A stretch of DNA of 64,000 nucleotides from Distichodus sexfasciatus (taxonomy: Eukaryota; Chordata; Actinopteri; Characiformes; Distichodontidae), in the NCBI GenBank assembly GCA_032718565.1, contig JAVGVS010000504.1, positions 62,001 to 126,000 on the forward strand, read 5' to 3'. Positions 1-11,758 of this stretch are shown piece after piece; within the stretch, counting starts at the first letter, position 1, and each line of letters opens with the position of its first letter. The notes under the pieces are model-generated. The model was given only the letters and a program-made list of their open reading frames with translations, searched no databases and was not told the DNA's origin. Both the position numbers and the translations under genes were made by a program.

Positions 1-228
1 ACTGACAGGTAAAGAGAATACCATTGATTATATTCAAGATTAAAGAAAGTTTATTATCAACTTATATATAAGTGCACAGATTGCTGAAATAGTCTTATCT
101 GGATCAAAGTGATGACATTTAGCATCACGAGGCAATACAAGGAAATAAAACAACGTAGTGCATAAATTGTAGTGCAATTTCAAAGCACAGAAAAGCAATA
201 TGAACAATATAAATCAGTATATGTGAAA

Positions 229-452
229 GTGAGTGATTACTTATCATAGTGAACACACCACAGCACAGCACACAGTCCACCAAATGTGACCTCTGCATTT
301 AACCCACCCACGAAGGAGCAGTGGCAAGCTAACATGGGCACCACTCGGGGAGCGGTACTTGGGGACGGTACCTTGCTCAAAAGTACTTCAGTGGTATCTG
401 TACGACCTTACAATCATGTGGCAAACTCCCTAACCACTACACTATCAAGTTC
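229..452 (-). mobile_element. tRNA-derived SINE, copy 1
   Basis: This is a copy of the window's dominant SINE, in reverse orientation. Read in its own sense, the family starts GGGGCAGTTGGTGGCGTAAT and has a box-B-like GGTTCAAGTCC about 55 bases in. It continues through a KpnI-like GGTACC motif and the phrase GCCCACTGCTCCTTC, and ends in a CACTTTCACTTT-type tail. Full copies are about 245 bases. The two box-like promoter elements near the 5' end are what suggest tRNA ancestry; the family name was not established. This copy is diverged towards its head. Confidence 0.85.
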
Positions 453-819
453 TTCAACTATCCCTGCTTCACTGTCTATATTAGGTTGTGTTTCTCTTTT
501 TGTTTCTTGTCTGTGCAAGAAGTGTGTTTGGTGTTTAGAGCAGCTCGTTCCCGCTGCAGGAAGAGATGTCAAAACATGAACAAACACGCATCGCTGTGAC
601 GCAGTTTCAGTCAAGGATTCAACACTGTTTGTATTCTAGGAATGAAACTTAAACTAATGAAGCAATTTTTCACTTTTATATTCTTTGTGTAGACCCATGT
701 ATAGAGTCTGTTGACCTAAGATAATAAATTCACACAACAAAAAATAATAAAGATAATTAAGTGTTAGCAAATACTAGTTAGAAAATGTCTGAAGTCAAAA
801 TTATATGTTCAAGCAAAAT

Positions 820-1022
820 AGGGGCAGTTGGTGGCGTGATGGTTCAGAAGCTCACCCCATGAACAGAAGGTCACCAGTTCCCCAAGCACCGTTCCCCGGA
901 TGTTGCCCATGTCAGCTGCCCACTGCTCCTTCACGGATGGATCAAATGCAGAGGTCACATGTCGTTGTGGTGCACTGTGTGCTGTGTTGTGTTCACAATG
1001 ACAAATAATCACTAACTTTCAC
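820..1022 (+). mobile_element. tRNA-derived SINE, copy 2
   Basis: This copy has the head GGGGCAGTTGGTGGCGTGAT and the tail ending CACTAACTTTCACT. A middle segment holding the repeated GGTACC motifs is deleted, so it is about 40 bases short. Confidence 0.85.
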
Positions 1023-1518
1023 TAAAATGACTTCTTAATCACTTAAAACCTTAGCCTATCACATTCAGGGCTTTATGTTCAATCAAGAAAAAAAATATAT
1101 AATAATAATTTAGACTTTTTGTTACAATTCTTTTTTATTTTTATTTTAGACATACAAAACTCTCCTTAGTTGCTCAAGTTCAGTTTCTTGTAACTTTAAA
1201 GTTGTATAATGAATGTCAATGCACATCCAAAAATGCTTGTCATGAGATGATCAAACAAAACAATATTAGTTTGACAAAAAATGTAAGCGCATTTAACCTT
1301 ATTAGTTAACATTAAAGTTAAAATTTAAACATAGTTCTTTGTTTTTTAATCGTTAATAATATTTACTTAGATAACATCGTGCAAGTTAGCATTGTTACAG
1401 TGCAACGACTCAGTAAATGCAGCAAATCTCAAATGAGAAAACATTGGTGAATGTCAGAATCTTGGTCAAACTGTGTAAATTAACTTAAATATTATGACCA
1501 ATTAGATTCATTTTGAAT

Positions 1519-1958
1519 GGGGCCGTTGGAAGCCTAACGACTAGTCTGGGGCTCATGATCAAGGGTTGCCGATTTAATATCCCAGAGCGTGGGCAGCTGG
1601 CGTGCAGCACCCAGGGACGGTACCGGCAGTGTACGGGGAGCAGTGCTTGAGGTTTTCAGTGGTACTTTCCAGGTCTGTGACTTAAACTGGCAACCCTCTA
1701 ATTATGGCACCAAGACACTGATCGTTAGGCTACAGACTGTCCCGTTCAAAATTAATCTAATCTGTCACAATATTTAAGTAGCATGAGCAAGGTACCATCC
1801 CCACGCACTGCTCCGCAGACACTGCCGGTACCGTCCCTGGGTGCTGCACGCCAGCTGCCCACTGCTCCTTCATGGCTGGGTCAAATGCAGAGGTCACTTT
1901 GGTTGTGATGCACTGTGGTGTGGTGTGTTTACAGTGACAAATAATCACTCACTTTAAT
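1519..1958. mobile_element. rearranged fold-back SINE
   Basis: Three SINE pieces are joined here: a plus-strand head (1519-1585), an inverted body (1590-1740) and a plus-strand body with tail (1770-1958). Bases 1590-1652 and 1799-1861 are near-perfect reverse complements of each other. Both carry the same private rearrangement, in which ACGGTACCGGCAGTGT stands where other copies have a different order of motifs. Two independent insertions would not be expected to share it. An inverted duplication or template switch after insertion explains it best. Confidence 0.7.
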
Positions 1959-2482
1959 GTATGAAAGGCCACAATTTTTCATTCTAGTCCAGTTTTCACT
2001 GTTAAATTTGGGTAGATCTACACCACAGTTTCCCATCCCTCCCTGTACAAAGGGCACAGCCAATTCTCAAAGAAAAATGTTTGTCCAACATAGTTACATA
2101 ATTTACCTGTTAAAACAGAAGATAAAGAAGGTGATATGTAGAGCGCACAATTACTCAGGAACACAATTATGACAGAGGAAATTGGTTGAAGGAAATGCCA
2201 TCACTCTCTCATGGGGCCTCCAGGACATCCCAGTTAACCTTCACCCCCACACCCTCAACCACCGGAGTGACCACAGTCAGGTCATAAAAATGATGTCTGG
2301 TGAGTGAAAAAGAGATGGATGATAAAAGGAAAAAAGTGTGAGGGTGTAGATGTATATGAAGGGGGATGTGCATTTCAGTGTTAATTTCATTAATGACAAG
2401 TATGACAAAAATATTTATCTACAACTATTATTTCACATGACGAGGTCGAAACACTGATGAGCTAAAAATAAACTATTGATAA

Positions 2483-2595
2483 TAAAAACAAAAAATCCAA
2501 AATTTTACCGCACGCAACGTTTACCCAACAAAACGTTTGTTTTTCTCGGAAACCTCCGTTGCGACAAGCAGCTGGTTTTACCGTACAGAGTCACA
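2483..2595 (-). mobile_element. fragment of TA-flanked MITE
   Basis: This is the reverse complement of the first ~115 bases of the 0.63 kb MITE found at 6101, 18234 and 22456, including CTCGGAAACCTCCGTTGCGA and the terminal TCACA. It is more diverged than the other copies (GTACAG where they have CACGG), so it is probably older. Confidence 0.75.
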
Positions 2596-2625
2596 TTTAA
2601 GCAATGGATCCTCCTTCTCATCAGT

Positions 2626-2807
2626 GGGCCTCATTCAACAACCGTTCCTAAAAAGAAATCTCATCTTAAAACCTACTTTCACAGTTCACCGTTCACTAAT
2701 GTTTCCTTATTTTTACATATGTTTGAACTGAATCTACAAATGAACAGCACTCATGTAATTTTTTTTTCATTCCTGTTTGGTAAAACATTAGCTTATTGAG
2801 CTTTCTT
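2626..2807 (+). repeat. GGGCCTCATT repeat, 5' part
   Basis: This is a member of a ~300-base family that begins GGGCCTCATT and contains phrases like ACCAATGTTTTCTTAT and ACATTAACTTATTG. Other members lie at 36066-36910, 45810-46500, 52200-52440 and 53282-53517. This copy is interrupted at 2808 by a hAT-like MITE. Confidence 0.6.
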
Positions 2808-3135
2808 TAGGGTTGCACAATGATATCGGAATATACAAACACACACAGAATATACAAATACTTGGTTACTGTACTCTAGTAGAATTTATGGGGTATCTGT
2901 ACTTTTAACTTTTACTACGTACATTTTCAGCATGAATATCTGTACTTTCTACTCCTTACATTTTCAATAAAAGCTCATTACTCTTGTTTGGTTTAATTTA
3001 AATGAGGTTTATTAGGCCACTTTGCCATGCGTTTGACCTATCCCGTATCAGTAATGCGCGCCATCCAGACAACTTGACTGATTGGCTGACAATGGAAATC
3101 TGCATTGTGTGTAAGTCCCATATCGTGCATCCCTA
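2808..3135. mobile_element. hAT-like MITE
   Basis: The ends form an imperfect terminal inverted repeat: TAGGGTTGCACAATGATAT on the left, and ATATCGTGCATCCCTA on the right. Flanking octamers GCTTTCTT and GTTTTCAT match at 6 of 8 positions, consistent with an old 8-bp target duplication of hAT type. There is no coding sequence inside. Confidence 0.6.
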
Positions 3136-3327
3136 GTTTTCATTGAATAATACTGCATTAAATTGTTGTCCAATTTAAAGAGAATAAATATTTTGACTAA
3201 ACATAGTGAATACACATGTAACTACTTTTCTTTGACTAAAACAAGACTGTAATTATGAAGGATAGAAATGTCTAAAATGTGGCTAAAGCTAATAAGCATT
3301 TTCTCTAAAGTCTAAGACTAAATCGAA

Positions 3328-3528
3328 AGTAAGTGAGTGATTATTTGTCATTGTGAACACAGCACAACAAATGTGACCTCTGCATTTGACCCATCCATGA
3401 AGGAGCAGTGGGCAGCTTTTTGGCAGCACCCGGGCAGCAGTGCTTGGGGACGGTACCTTGCTCATGAGTACCTCAGTGGCACATTTAACGGTTCGGGACT
3501 TAAACCGCTGACCTTCTGAACATGATGC
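3328..3528 (-). mobile_element. tRNA-derived SINE, copy 4
   Basis: This reverse copy of the SINE runs from tail (GTGAGTGATTATTTGTCATT) to the box B region. The extreme head is missing or diverged. Confidence 0.85.
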
Positions 3529-3529
3529 C

Positions 3530-4900
3530 AATGCCAAAATGAACTCTGTCACATTTAGACCTAGCCACTGAAGATGAGATAAGTATTGATACATTGGTAC
3601 AGCAAATGCCAAAACTAAATGATGATTGTAATATTTCGGCTTTAGCCAGGCTCAAAATATTAGGAATCTGCGTAAATTTTATATTTCTGCGAGACTCTGC
3701 TGAGACGTTCAGTATCTCTGCCTTAACTATCACCAACCCAGTGATGTGGCTAAATGCGGCAGCCGTTTTGTAAGTAGCGGTTAGGCTCAGGGCCCAGCTG
3801 CTATTTGATACAGTCTATGGATAGACTATTTCTTTGATAATGATGCCAACAGTCTCAGCTCTCACAGTGTTGGCAAGACCAAAAGGACACCATCTCACGC
3901 CCAGTGTGGGAATCGCTCATGTTACAGTGACCCCTCACATGCCAGATTAGAATTTATGAACATCATCTCGGAAGCAGCAGGACATTTTCTCATTCTCTGC
4001 TTTACAGTATATAAATAAATAAATGTCATGCTGGTTTCTCTCAAACAGTAATTCTAACACTTGGAGGAGACTTAAATCTTTGAATCTTTTATTTTATTGG
4101 ATGCCATAGGGAGACATCAATATAACCACTGCGCCACCATGCCACCCAACTTGCAATTAGCAATATTCAACACACTTATGGTTTTGTGGCTATTTGCCAA
4201 AAAAGTGGATTTTGGGCAAGATTTTATGTGAGAATTTTGAGCAACTAAGTCAAATCCAGTGCACGGTTGCACAAGTCGATGCCTTTAGTGAAAAGTCTAA
4301 AGGAGTTTAGAGAAGTATAACATTAATGAACCTGAACATTGTGTGCAAATGAAAAAGACAAAAAAGACAATCTCTCTGTCACGGTGTCCCTGGGATACCA
4401 GAAGTAATCTGCATCCTGCAGTTTTCTCAGTTCCAAGTCACTTTGTCAGATGCTCTCGATGCGCTTCAAAACAGCCCAGAGAGGTCAAACTTAACGACAC
4501 CGTCACAGAGGTGATTCGGAAGTTTTGGTCGCCCTCACACGTCTCTTTCATTACCCCAAAAACGCAAAAACGAGAACCATATGGTCACTCTACGAACGCC
4601 GCTCAGGCCGGTCATGACCGACAGCGGAGACCGGGAGTCCAATTATTGGAAAGCTGCACATCGGCTGGAGAGCAAATGAGTCCTACCCTGGACAGGCACT
4701 TTGTTTTCTGAGGCAAATAAGGGGCCTGAAAATAAGGGAGCAACCTGCATATGGTCCAAGTTAGAGCTGCTGCATTTACTGCCAGTGTGTCTAAACCGGA
4801 TTGCCTCAGGTTAGGCAGGAACAAGAGGCCCGACTTCTGCGATGCACGTCTCAGTTACCACAGCCCAGCTGGAGGACACAGGTAGCGGCACTGTACCTTT
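3530..4900. other. no gene recognised
   Basis: No coding exon or clear transposon was recognised here. A 122-codon open frame at 4343-4711 has no family resemblance and no splice context that I can support. It lies in a somewhat GC-richer patch (4380-4700), so a conserved non-coding element cannot be excluded. Confidence 0.4.
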
Positions 4901-4906
4901 AACTGG

Positions 4907-5310
4907 GGAAGCTACTTTAAAAAGTATCTTTTCAAGGTAAAAACTATTTACGAATTTACAATTAAAAATAGCTAAGTGATAGCTAAGCTCCTGTTTTAAT
5001 ATAGTAGAGACTTGCACACAAAAGGATAAAGGAGGAGTGTAATGAAAAAGGCTTCGGTAATAGTTTTCAAAAATAGCAATAAACAGTAGAATAGTGCAAT
5101 ATCCTAACAACATCCAACATGGATTATTCCCTGTTACCAGGGGGACAGTATTTAATGTTTTTAACAACACATCAGTGAAAAGGAAGCTTTTCAAGCTACA
5201 AGCTACTTATGATTAAAAGTAGATAAGCTACTGACAAAATCCTGTTTTAATGTAGCAGTTAGTCGCACGACAAGCTACAAAGAAAACATAACTAACTACA
5301 GCCAAGCTCT
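4907..5310. mobile_element. degenerate hAT-like GCTAC-rich repeat
   Basis: The segment is rich in short phrases such as AAGCTACTT, GATTAAAAGTA and TCCTGTTTTAATGTAG. These recur at 35785-36065 in an element that starts CCAGTGTTGG, a hAT-type end. Termini are not clear here, so limits are approximate. Confidence 0.45.
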
Positions 5311-5635
5311 TTCACCCAATACAACACTATTTTTGTTCTGTAGGATGCTCTTAAAGCAAATTAATTTAAGAAATGTTCAACATGACGTTAAAAGTAATAT
5401 AATGACATTTGAATGTGTGAGTTCTGTTTGTTCTGTGTTTCAGTGATGATTTTCTTGCTTCCATTTTTGCCAAGTTGGACTCATCTTGCAGCTGCCAGAG
5501 TGTGCTGTGATGCAATGGCCAGCAGCCTGTCAGATGCTGCTTCTGCAAATTCACTGTCTATAGTACAAACCTTATAAGAAGATTTTCTCTATTTCTATAT
5601 TTTATGTACAGTTCTGTGTTTTACATTTTTCTGAG

Positions 5636-5715
5636 AAAAATAAGAGAGCAGTCCATGTTTATATATATATAACTGCAATTCTGTTTTTATAGCAGCTATT
5701 CCATGTGTTATATTC
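5636..5715. repeat. inverted partner of 24085-24165
   Basis: The phrase AGAGAGCAGTCCATGTTTAT and the downstream TTTTTATAGCAGCTATTCC reappear in reverse complement near 24085-24165. Both copies lie near a stretch resembling GTGATGTGGTCTCTTTTTTT (5955 and 24236), the end of a common fish Tc1-like element. The segments are probably degenerate remnants of one transposon family. Confidence 0.4.
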
Positions 5716-6100
5716 CGAGACCTATACACCTGATTCAGTTTGATGATTAGAAGAAACAGACCTCACCACATGAGGATACCAACTTCCAGGTTAGATTAAG
5801 ATCATTTACTCCATAAGACAATAAGATAATAGATAAGATAATTTACCCGAAAATGTTTGGAATTATGTAATAATCATGGTAAAGTTATAAAAGAACATTG
5901 ACTTGTTTATATTACACAGAGCCACAAACTGTAAAAACAACAAATAAGAAATAAAGTGATGTGGTCTCTTTTTTTTTTTCCGGAGCTCTGTATATTTTCT
6001 TCTTAGTCTTTAGTTTATTGTAGGAATCTTAACTTAACCTGTAGAATATTTGAATTCTAAATTCTATTTTTATTGCACAGTCAGAATACATTTTACTATA

Positions 6101-6677
6101 TGTGACCCTCCACGGCAAAACCAGTCGCTTGTCGCAACGGAGGTTTCCGAGAAAAACGAGCGTTTATGTTGCATGGGGTAACATTTTGGATTTTTTGTTT
6201 TTAGTGTTTTGAAACAGTGGAAGGTCTATACTGTACTGTTGTGAATAAATTGCACTGAAAAACTTACCCTTTCCATCCTAAAAACGTGACTTTCTTGAGG
6301 TGAGGAATTCAGTTCCAGCTGAATGTTAAAAGTTTCTGTTTTGACCGCTCTACTCCAATATTTACAGTAAATCCACTGGTTGTCTAGCGTGAAGATATTT
6401 CTCCGGAATCCATCTTCATCTCCCGAGTTCAGTTAATCTAACACAGGTAGGCTATCCGTGTGGCTGTGAGTGCAGCGTAGGCTACCGTAAATGCAAACGT
6501 AGCCACGACCGCACCAAGTGTCTGTGAGTGCTACGGCGATAGTCAACTTCAAAGGCAGATTTCTCTGTTTTTCACTTGGCGTGACAGGAGAAACCCGACT
6601 CCTTTGAATGTTGATATCTCAGTCATATGTCGTCCCATTTATTCTATATAGGTATCGTTTTGAAGCTTGATTTATTT
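6101..6677 (+). mobile_element. TA-flanked MITE, copy 1 (3' truncated)
   Basis: The element begins TGTGACCCTCCACGGCAAAA directly after a TA and follows the two full copies base for base with scattered differences. It breaks off after GCTTGATTTAT, so the right inverted repeat is missing. There is no open frame of note. TA flanks and terminal inverted repeats point to Tc1/mariner-type mobilisation, which is an inference. Confidence 0.8.
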
Positions 6678-7329
6678 ATTGTGAGGAACCTTGGGATTTA
6701 CACTATTAAGACCATTTTAGCTCATTGTCTTTGAGCCATTTTGCCAGTTGCACCATGTCCTCTGTGTGCTCCCAGAATCAACAGGGCGTCTTTCTCTCTT
6801 TTTTCTCTCGCTCAACACAACTCCAAAATTAGGACCAAGTTGAACGCCCGTTCTGCCAGCGTGGACCTCGACACTGCCAGGTGTGCCTCTGTTTACATTC
6901 CCTTGTTAATTATGTCAAATATTATTCCAGTCTGCACCCCCCACCACATCCCCTCTGTCCAGGAATATGCAGTATGGGAGTAGAGGGGTGGGAGTGGGGG
7001 TGTAGATGTGAGTGTTTGCCCCTGTCAGAGAAGTAAAGAGGTTTTGGGAGAAGAGGAAAAAAAGAAAATGCCCCAGAGTTTGCTGAGCACTAAAGCTAAT
7101 TAGCACTACTTCAGTAAAAATGTAGCCCCGTTGAGGAAAAGACATTATGGCCTGAGTTGTTTAAGAGTAACAGTAAATGGAAGCAGCTGCTGTATCAGAA
7201 GTTCCAGAAAACATTCACTATAGGATGACTGGTTGACGCATTTAAACCATAAGAAAAAGAAAACCATGGAGTCCCTGAAGAGACCAGTGAGAAAGAAAAT
7301 ACAAGCACACATATTTCTGTGTGGAGTAC

Positions 7330-8340
7330 AAAATGTATTTGAGTGAGCTAAAGATGAGCATGAAAAGTTTTTGAGTGAGCAAGAGATGTTTTTGCATGAC
7401 CATAAGACGTTTTGAGTGAGCACAAGAGGTTTTTGCCTGCCCAATATGTTTTAGTGAGTAAGAGATGTTTCTGTGTGAGAGTGAGGCATTTTTGCATGAG
7501 CATGAGATGTCAAAGTCAAAGTCAAAGTAAACGTTATTGTTTTCGAGTGTGCAAGATTAGTTTTTGTGTGAGCACACAATGTGTTTGCTTTAGCATGAGA
7601 TGTGAACAAGAGATGCTTTTGCATTACCATGAGATGTTTATAAGCAGATGTTTTTGAGCGAGAGTGAGACATTTTTGCATGAACACAGGCTGTTTTCATA
7701 CACACAAGATGTTTTTATTAGCGCACAACAGTTTTGCATCAGACTTTGTGAGGAAGAGATGTTTTTGCGTGAGCCTGAGACATTTTCGCCATATGTTTTT
7801 ATTTGCTTTTGAATGATATATGAATTGTGATATATGAGTTTTGGCATGCCCAAGATGTTTTTGAGTGACCACAAGATGTTTTTATGAGTAAGAGATGTAT
7901 TTGTGTGAGAGTGAGGCATTTTTCCTCAGCACAAGATGTTTTTCACACATGAGATGCTTTTATTGGCACACGGTATGTGTTTTTGCATATGAGATGTTTC
8001 CATGTCAGCATGAGATGATTTCACATGAGCATGAGATGTTTGAGTGAGCACACAATGTTTTTGCATGAGCATAAGAAGTTGTGAGCAGTAGATGTTTTGT
8101 GTGAGCCGGAGAGGTTTTAACATGACCATGAGACATTTTTGAGTATGAAATGCTTTCGTGTGAGCATGAGACATTTTTTGCATGAACATGAGATGTTTTT
8201 GTACATTTTTATTTGCACACAAAAGTGTTTCTGCATGTCCAAGATGTTTTTGAGTGAGCATAAGACATTTCCATGTAAACATGCAATGTTTTAACATGAG
8301 CGCAAGATGTTTCTGTGTTAGCATGTTTTTCACAGTAGCA
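7330..8340. repeat. degenerate ~30-base minisatellite, about 1 kb
   Basis: Variants of GAGCATGAGATGTTTTTGCA and GAGTGAGCACAAGATGTTTT repeat for about a kilobase with spacing near 30 bases and much drift. The minus strand stays open for up to 145 codons because the unit lacks stops in that frame, giving recurring QKHL-like peptides. These frames reflect the repeat and are not a gene. A short triplet of TCAAAG units sits inside at about 7508-7530. Confidence 0.85.
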
Positions 8341-8479
8341 CCAGACCAGATTTGCCTGCACATTTTATGTTTTCATGAGCATGCAAATAATTTGCAGCAT
8401 TCAAGCACTGACTCTGATTGGGCACTTGCTTTCTTCTTTTTGGACAATGATATGAAATTTACACCAGGTGTTTCCTAGT

Positions 8480-8995
8480 AGACATTGGCACATTTACAGT
8501 ATATATTGATACATTTCTGAAAGTCATTTAAAAGGAATTCTGATCTCTTAAATACATCTCAAGCGAAACTCGGTTATATTTTCTCTCACTTTATTCTTCT
8601 CATCCTTTATGGACTCCATGCATTACATTTAAAAGCTTTTTTAAAAGAAGTGCGAGTCACGACAGTACTTGTGTATCATAGCTGATGTTTTGGAGAGCCC
8701 CTGACTGTGCTTTCAACACGCACCACTGCTTGAACGTCTCTAAGTCCTTTAAAACCTGAGAGGTGTTGAAATATTCTGGGCCTTCTAAACAACATGAATA
8801 ATGGAGTTGATGTAGGAATTTGAGGGGGGTCAGCCGTGTCCAGGAGTCGATGCATGGAGCGCTGGGGTGGGATTTGTGCCAGAAGGGCACCATATCAAAT
8901 GGCACGTCGGACCTACACACTTTTCTTCCTAGGATCTGCCTTTTTTGCATGGGGGTTGCGGAAGTTGGGGTGTATTAAATTAAGCCAACTTTATT
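8480..8995. other. no gene recognised
   Basis: This is unique-looking sequence. A 97-codon minus-strand frame (8657-8950) includes one GC-richer block, but no domain or homologue is recognised. It is probably chance. Confidence 0.35.
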
Positions 8996-9289
8996 AGCCT
9001 AATACTGTACAGAGAAGCATATGCCTTGCTCCATAATTTCCTCGGGGGACCAGAGGTTTATTACAGACATGAGGAACGGAAGCGGTTAGGGAATAACGTT
9101 TTAATAAACAGCATCTGTATTTGGGGAAAACTGGTTAAGGACACAGGGTCCATTATTAATAAAGAGCATGTGTTTGATCATCAGGGCAATCGCTTGGGTG
9201 GAAGTTGCCCTAGACTGTAAATTTACTGTATAATTTTGGCAGAAGACTTGGCAATCATTCTCTTTATTTTTACAGCAAATATGTATATA

Positions 9290-9826
9290 TATATACACAC
9301 CTTCCCATTCAATGTTTTTTCTTTATTTTCATTACTATTTACATTGTAGATTCTCACTAAAGGCATTAAAACTATGAACGAACTGTGTAAAGGCTATGTG
9401 ACCAAGAAGGAGAGTGATGGAGTGCTGCATCAGATGGCCTGGCCTCCACGGTCACCTGACCAAACCCAGTCGAGATGGTTTGGGATGAGATGGACCGCAG
9501 AGTGAAGGCAAAAGGGCCAACAAGTGCTCAGCATCTGTGGGAACTCCTTCAAGACTGTTGGAAAACCATTTCAGGTGACTACCTCATGAAGCTCATCGAG
9601 AGAATGCCAAGAGTGTGCAAAGCAGTGATCAAAGGGTGGTTATTTTCAAGAATCTAAGATATAAAACATGTTCTGGGTTATTTCACACTTTTTGTTTACT
9701 ACATAATTCCATATGTGTTCATTCATAGTGCCTTCAGTGAGAATCTACAATGTCAATAGTCATGATAATAAAGAATAAAACATTGAATGGGAAGGTGTGT
9801 CCAAACTTTTGACTGGTAGTGTATGT
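9290..9826 (+). mobile_element. internally deleted Tc1-like transposon
   Basis: The sequence from 9293 (CACACCTTCCCATTCAATGT) matches, in reverse complement, the sequence ending near 9805 (ACATTGAATGGGAAGGTGTG). The inverted repeat extends about 85 bases. The right tip CTTTTGACTGGTAGTGTA is the usual end of this fish Tc1 family. The left tip is replaced by a TA microsatellite. Only the 3' part of the transposase lies between the repeats. Confidence 0.88.
9383..9657 (+). pseudogene. Tc1 transposase C-terminal relic
   Basis: The frame starting at 9383 reads LCKGYVTKKESDGVLHQM, the region before the second catalytic aspartate block of Tc1 transposases. At about 9460 two bases are lost relative to the usual SPDLNPIE codons, and reading resumes in another frame as VWDEMDRRVKAKGPTSAQHL through RMPRVCKAV to a stop. 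The N-terminal DNA-binding domain and the first catalytic aspartate are absent. With the deletion and frameshift, this copy cannot encode an active enzyme. Identification is from remembered family motifs. Confidence 0.9.
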
Positions 9827-9899
9827 ATACTGTATTTGATATTTACAGAACAATACTGTAATTATAAAGTACAGTATATCACTAAAATGTAAAAGAATA

Positions 9900-10127
9900 T
9901 GAGTGATTATTTGTCACTGTGAATGCACCACAGCACAGCACACGGTGCGCCACGACCAAATGTGACCTCTGCATATGACCCATCTGCGAAGGAGCAGCGG
10001 GCAGCTAACATGGGCAGCATTTGGTGACAGTACATTGCTCATGGTACCTTTTACCGGTCTGGGATTTGAACCAGCGACCTTCCGAACAGGTGTTGAACAC
10101 CCAAACCGCTATGTTACCAACTGCCCT
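9900..10127 (-). mobile_element. tRNA-derived SINE, copy 5
   Basis: This is a reverse, nearly full-length copy with the head (ACCAACTGCCC) at its right end. A short internal deletion around 10020 removes the GCAGTGCTTGGGGACGG region. Confidence 0.88.
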
Positions 10128-10448
10128 GTAGTTGATGTTTACTTTAATACTGTAATTTTGTTCTGTGTTGATATACATAGAGTTTAGTCAAAACGATGAT
10201 ACAAAACAAAGCCAAACACAAATTCTTGTAGGTGTAGTGAAATGAGGAACAGGTGATTTGAAACGGGCCAGCATTCAGAAGAGCAGTGATGCTTAACGAT
10301 GTTACAAACGGCGTGGATGTGATAACTAGAATTCTTTGTACAGTATGTCGCTGTATTTGGAAATAAATGCCTTTGCTGTAGAATTACAGTCTTTAAAACG
10401 TACAGTAATGTAGTGTGTTATAAGTATACAGTAAAATGCAGTAGGGAT

Positions 10449-11127
10449 TAGAGTTGTAGTCCAGACCACCTAAACCGAGACCAAGTCCTGACCGAGACCT
10501 GAGTGTGTCGAGAGCGAGACGAGACCGAGACCAGGGCGGGCGGAGACAGAGTCGAGACCAAGACCGGACTAAATCCACATTTTACACCACATGACAAATA
10601 AGTGGAACATGCAAAGCCTAAGCGGCTCTCAAAAAGAGCTGAACAAAGCAAACAACATACACTAAGCAACATTAAACACATTTATTCAACATTTCTCTCT
10701 TACATATCTATAATGAGGAAACCGCTTCACTGGAAGCAGTTATCCAAACTGATCATATGTTAAACTCAACAAACCACAGTGAACACTCCTCAAGACCAAA
10801 CTCACCCCAAAGATAAGAGGGGAGTTGCTAAACACCACACAATATTACCTGAAACACCAGATTTTCCTGACATCTTTCCCAGACAGACACGACTTCACCT
10901 GTGTTCCTGTGCACACACGTGCACATGTGACGGGACAGGACGGGTAACCGAGGACGGCAGTAACATCATTGGTTGCGCCTGAAGTGAGAAGTTTTCCAAT
11001 CTGACAGTAATATTCTCAGAGTTGAGTCTTCTTTGTCCAAGTCCATGACAAGGCCGAGTAAAAATATGTCCGAGACAAGACAGAGACCTTCAAAAACTCA
11101 AGACCAGTCTGAAGGACTACAACACTA
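10449..11127. mobile_element. hAT-type MITE with 8-bp target duplication
   Basis: The element starts TAGAGTTGTAGTCC and ends GGACTACAACACTA, an inverted pair. It is flanked on both sides by GTAGGGAT (10441-10448 and 11128-11135), an exact 8-bp target site duplication diagnostic of hAT-like insertion. Both subterminal regions are rich in GAGACC/GAGTC motifs. The interior contains no transposase frame. Confidence 0.85.
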
Positions 11128-11587
11128 GTAGGGATATGTGTTAATTGACAGCAATTGGTTACAGTGTAGATTATGGTATTACGCTTTGACGAAGACCATC
11201 TACAGCAGTTGAGCCACCCTTCATCTTTATGTTTTGCTATGACAATGAAACAAGAGGGATTCAAGATTTGAAGTTTGTCATTTGTAATAAGCACAATGTA
11301 CAGAGTTAGGGATGCACAGATCTTATATGTGATCAAATATCGGCCCGATAACGACACATACGCTCATTCGTTTGACATTTGCGCTAATTCCTACATATTG
11401 AAATGACAATGAACAGAACAAGCAACGCAACACACTACAACTCCAAAAGCAAATTATACACAATTATGCTGTTTAATTTCCTTAACAACACCAGCTCTCG
11501 CTCACAATCTCTGTGTTCCACAGCAGTGATTGTTAGCATGCACATCTCTTACAAGGAAGTCCGACATTCACCAAAGCTTTCCAGTTC

Positions 11588-11758
11588 TCTGCATTTGACC
11601 CACCTGTTAAGGAGCAGAGGACAGCTAACGTGGGGAGCGCCTGGGGAGCTGTGCTTGGGGATGGTACCTTGCTCATGACTACCTCACTGGTCCTGGATTC
11701 AAACTTATGACCTTCTGATCATGGGGGCGAACACCCTACCATTACACCACCAACTGCA
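11588..11758 (-). mobile_element. tRNA-derived SINE, copy 6 (tail lost)
   Basis: Reverse copy retaining the body and head. The 3' tail region beyond CTGCATTTGACCC is absent. Confidence 0.82.

Noticed and set aside
4343..4711. A 122-codon open frame in a GC-richer patch
   Set aside because: No homology recognised, no supported splice structure, low-complexity start.
7926..8363. A 145-codon minus-strand frame with repeated QKHL-like peptides
   Set aside because: It is translated minisatellite with no domain, and openness follows from the repeat unit.
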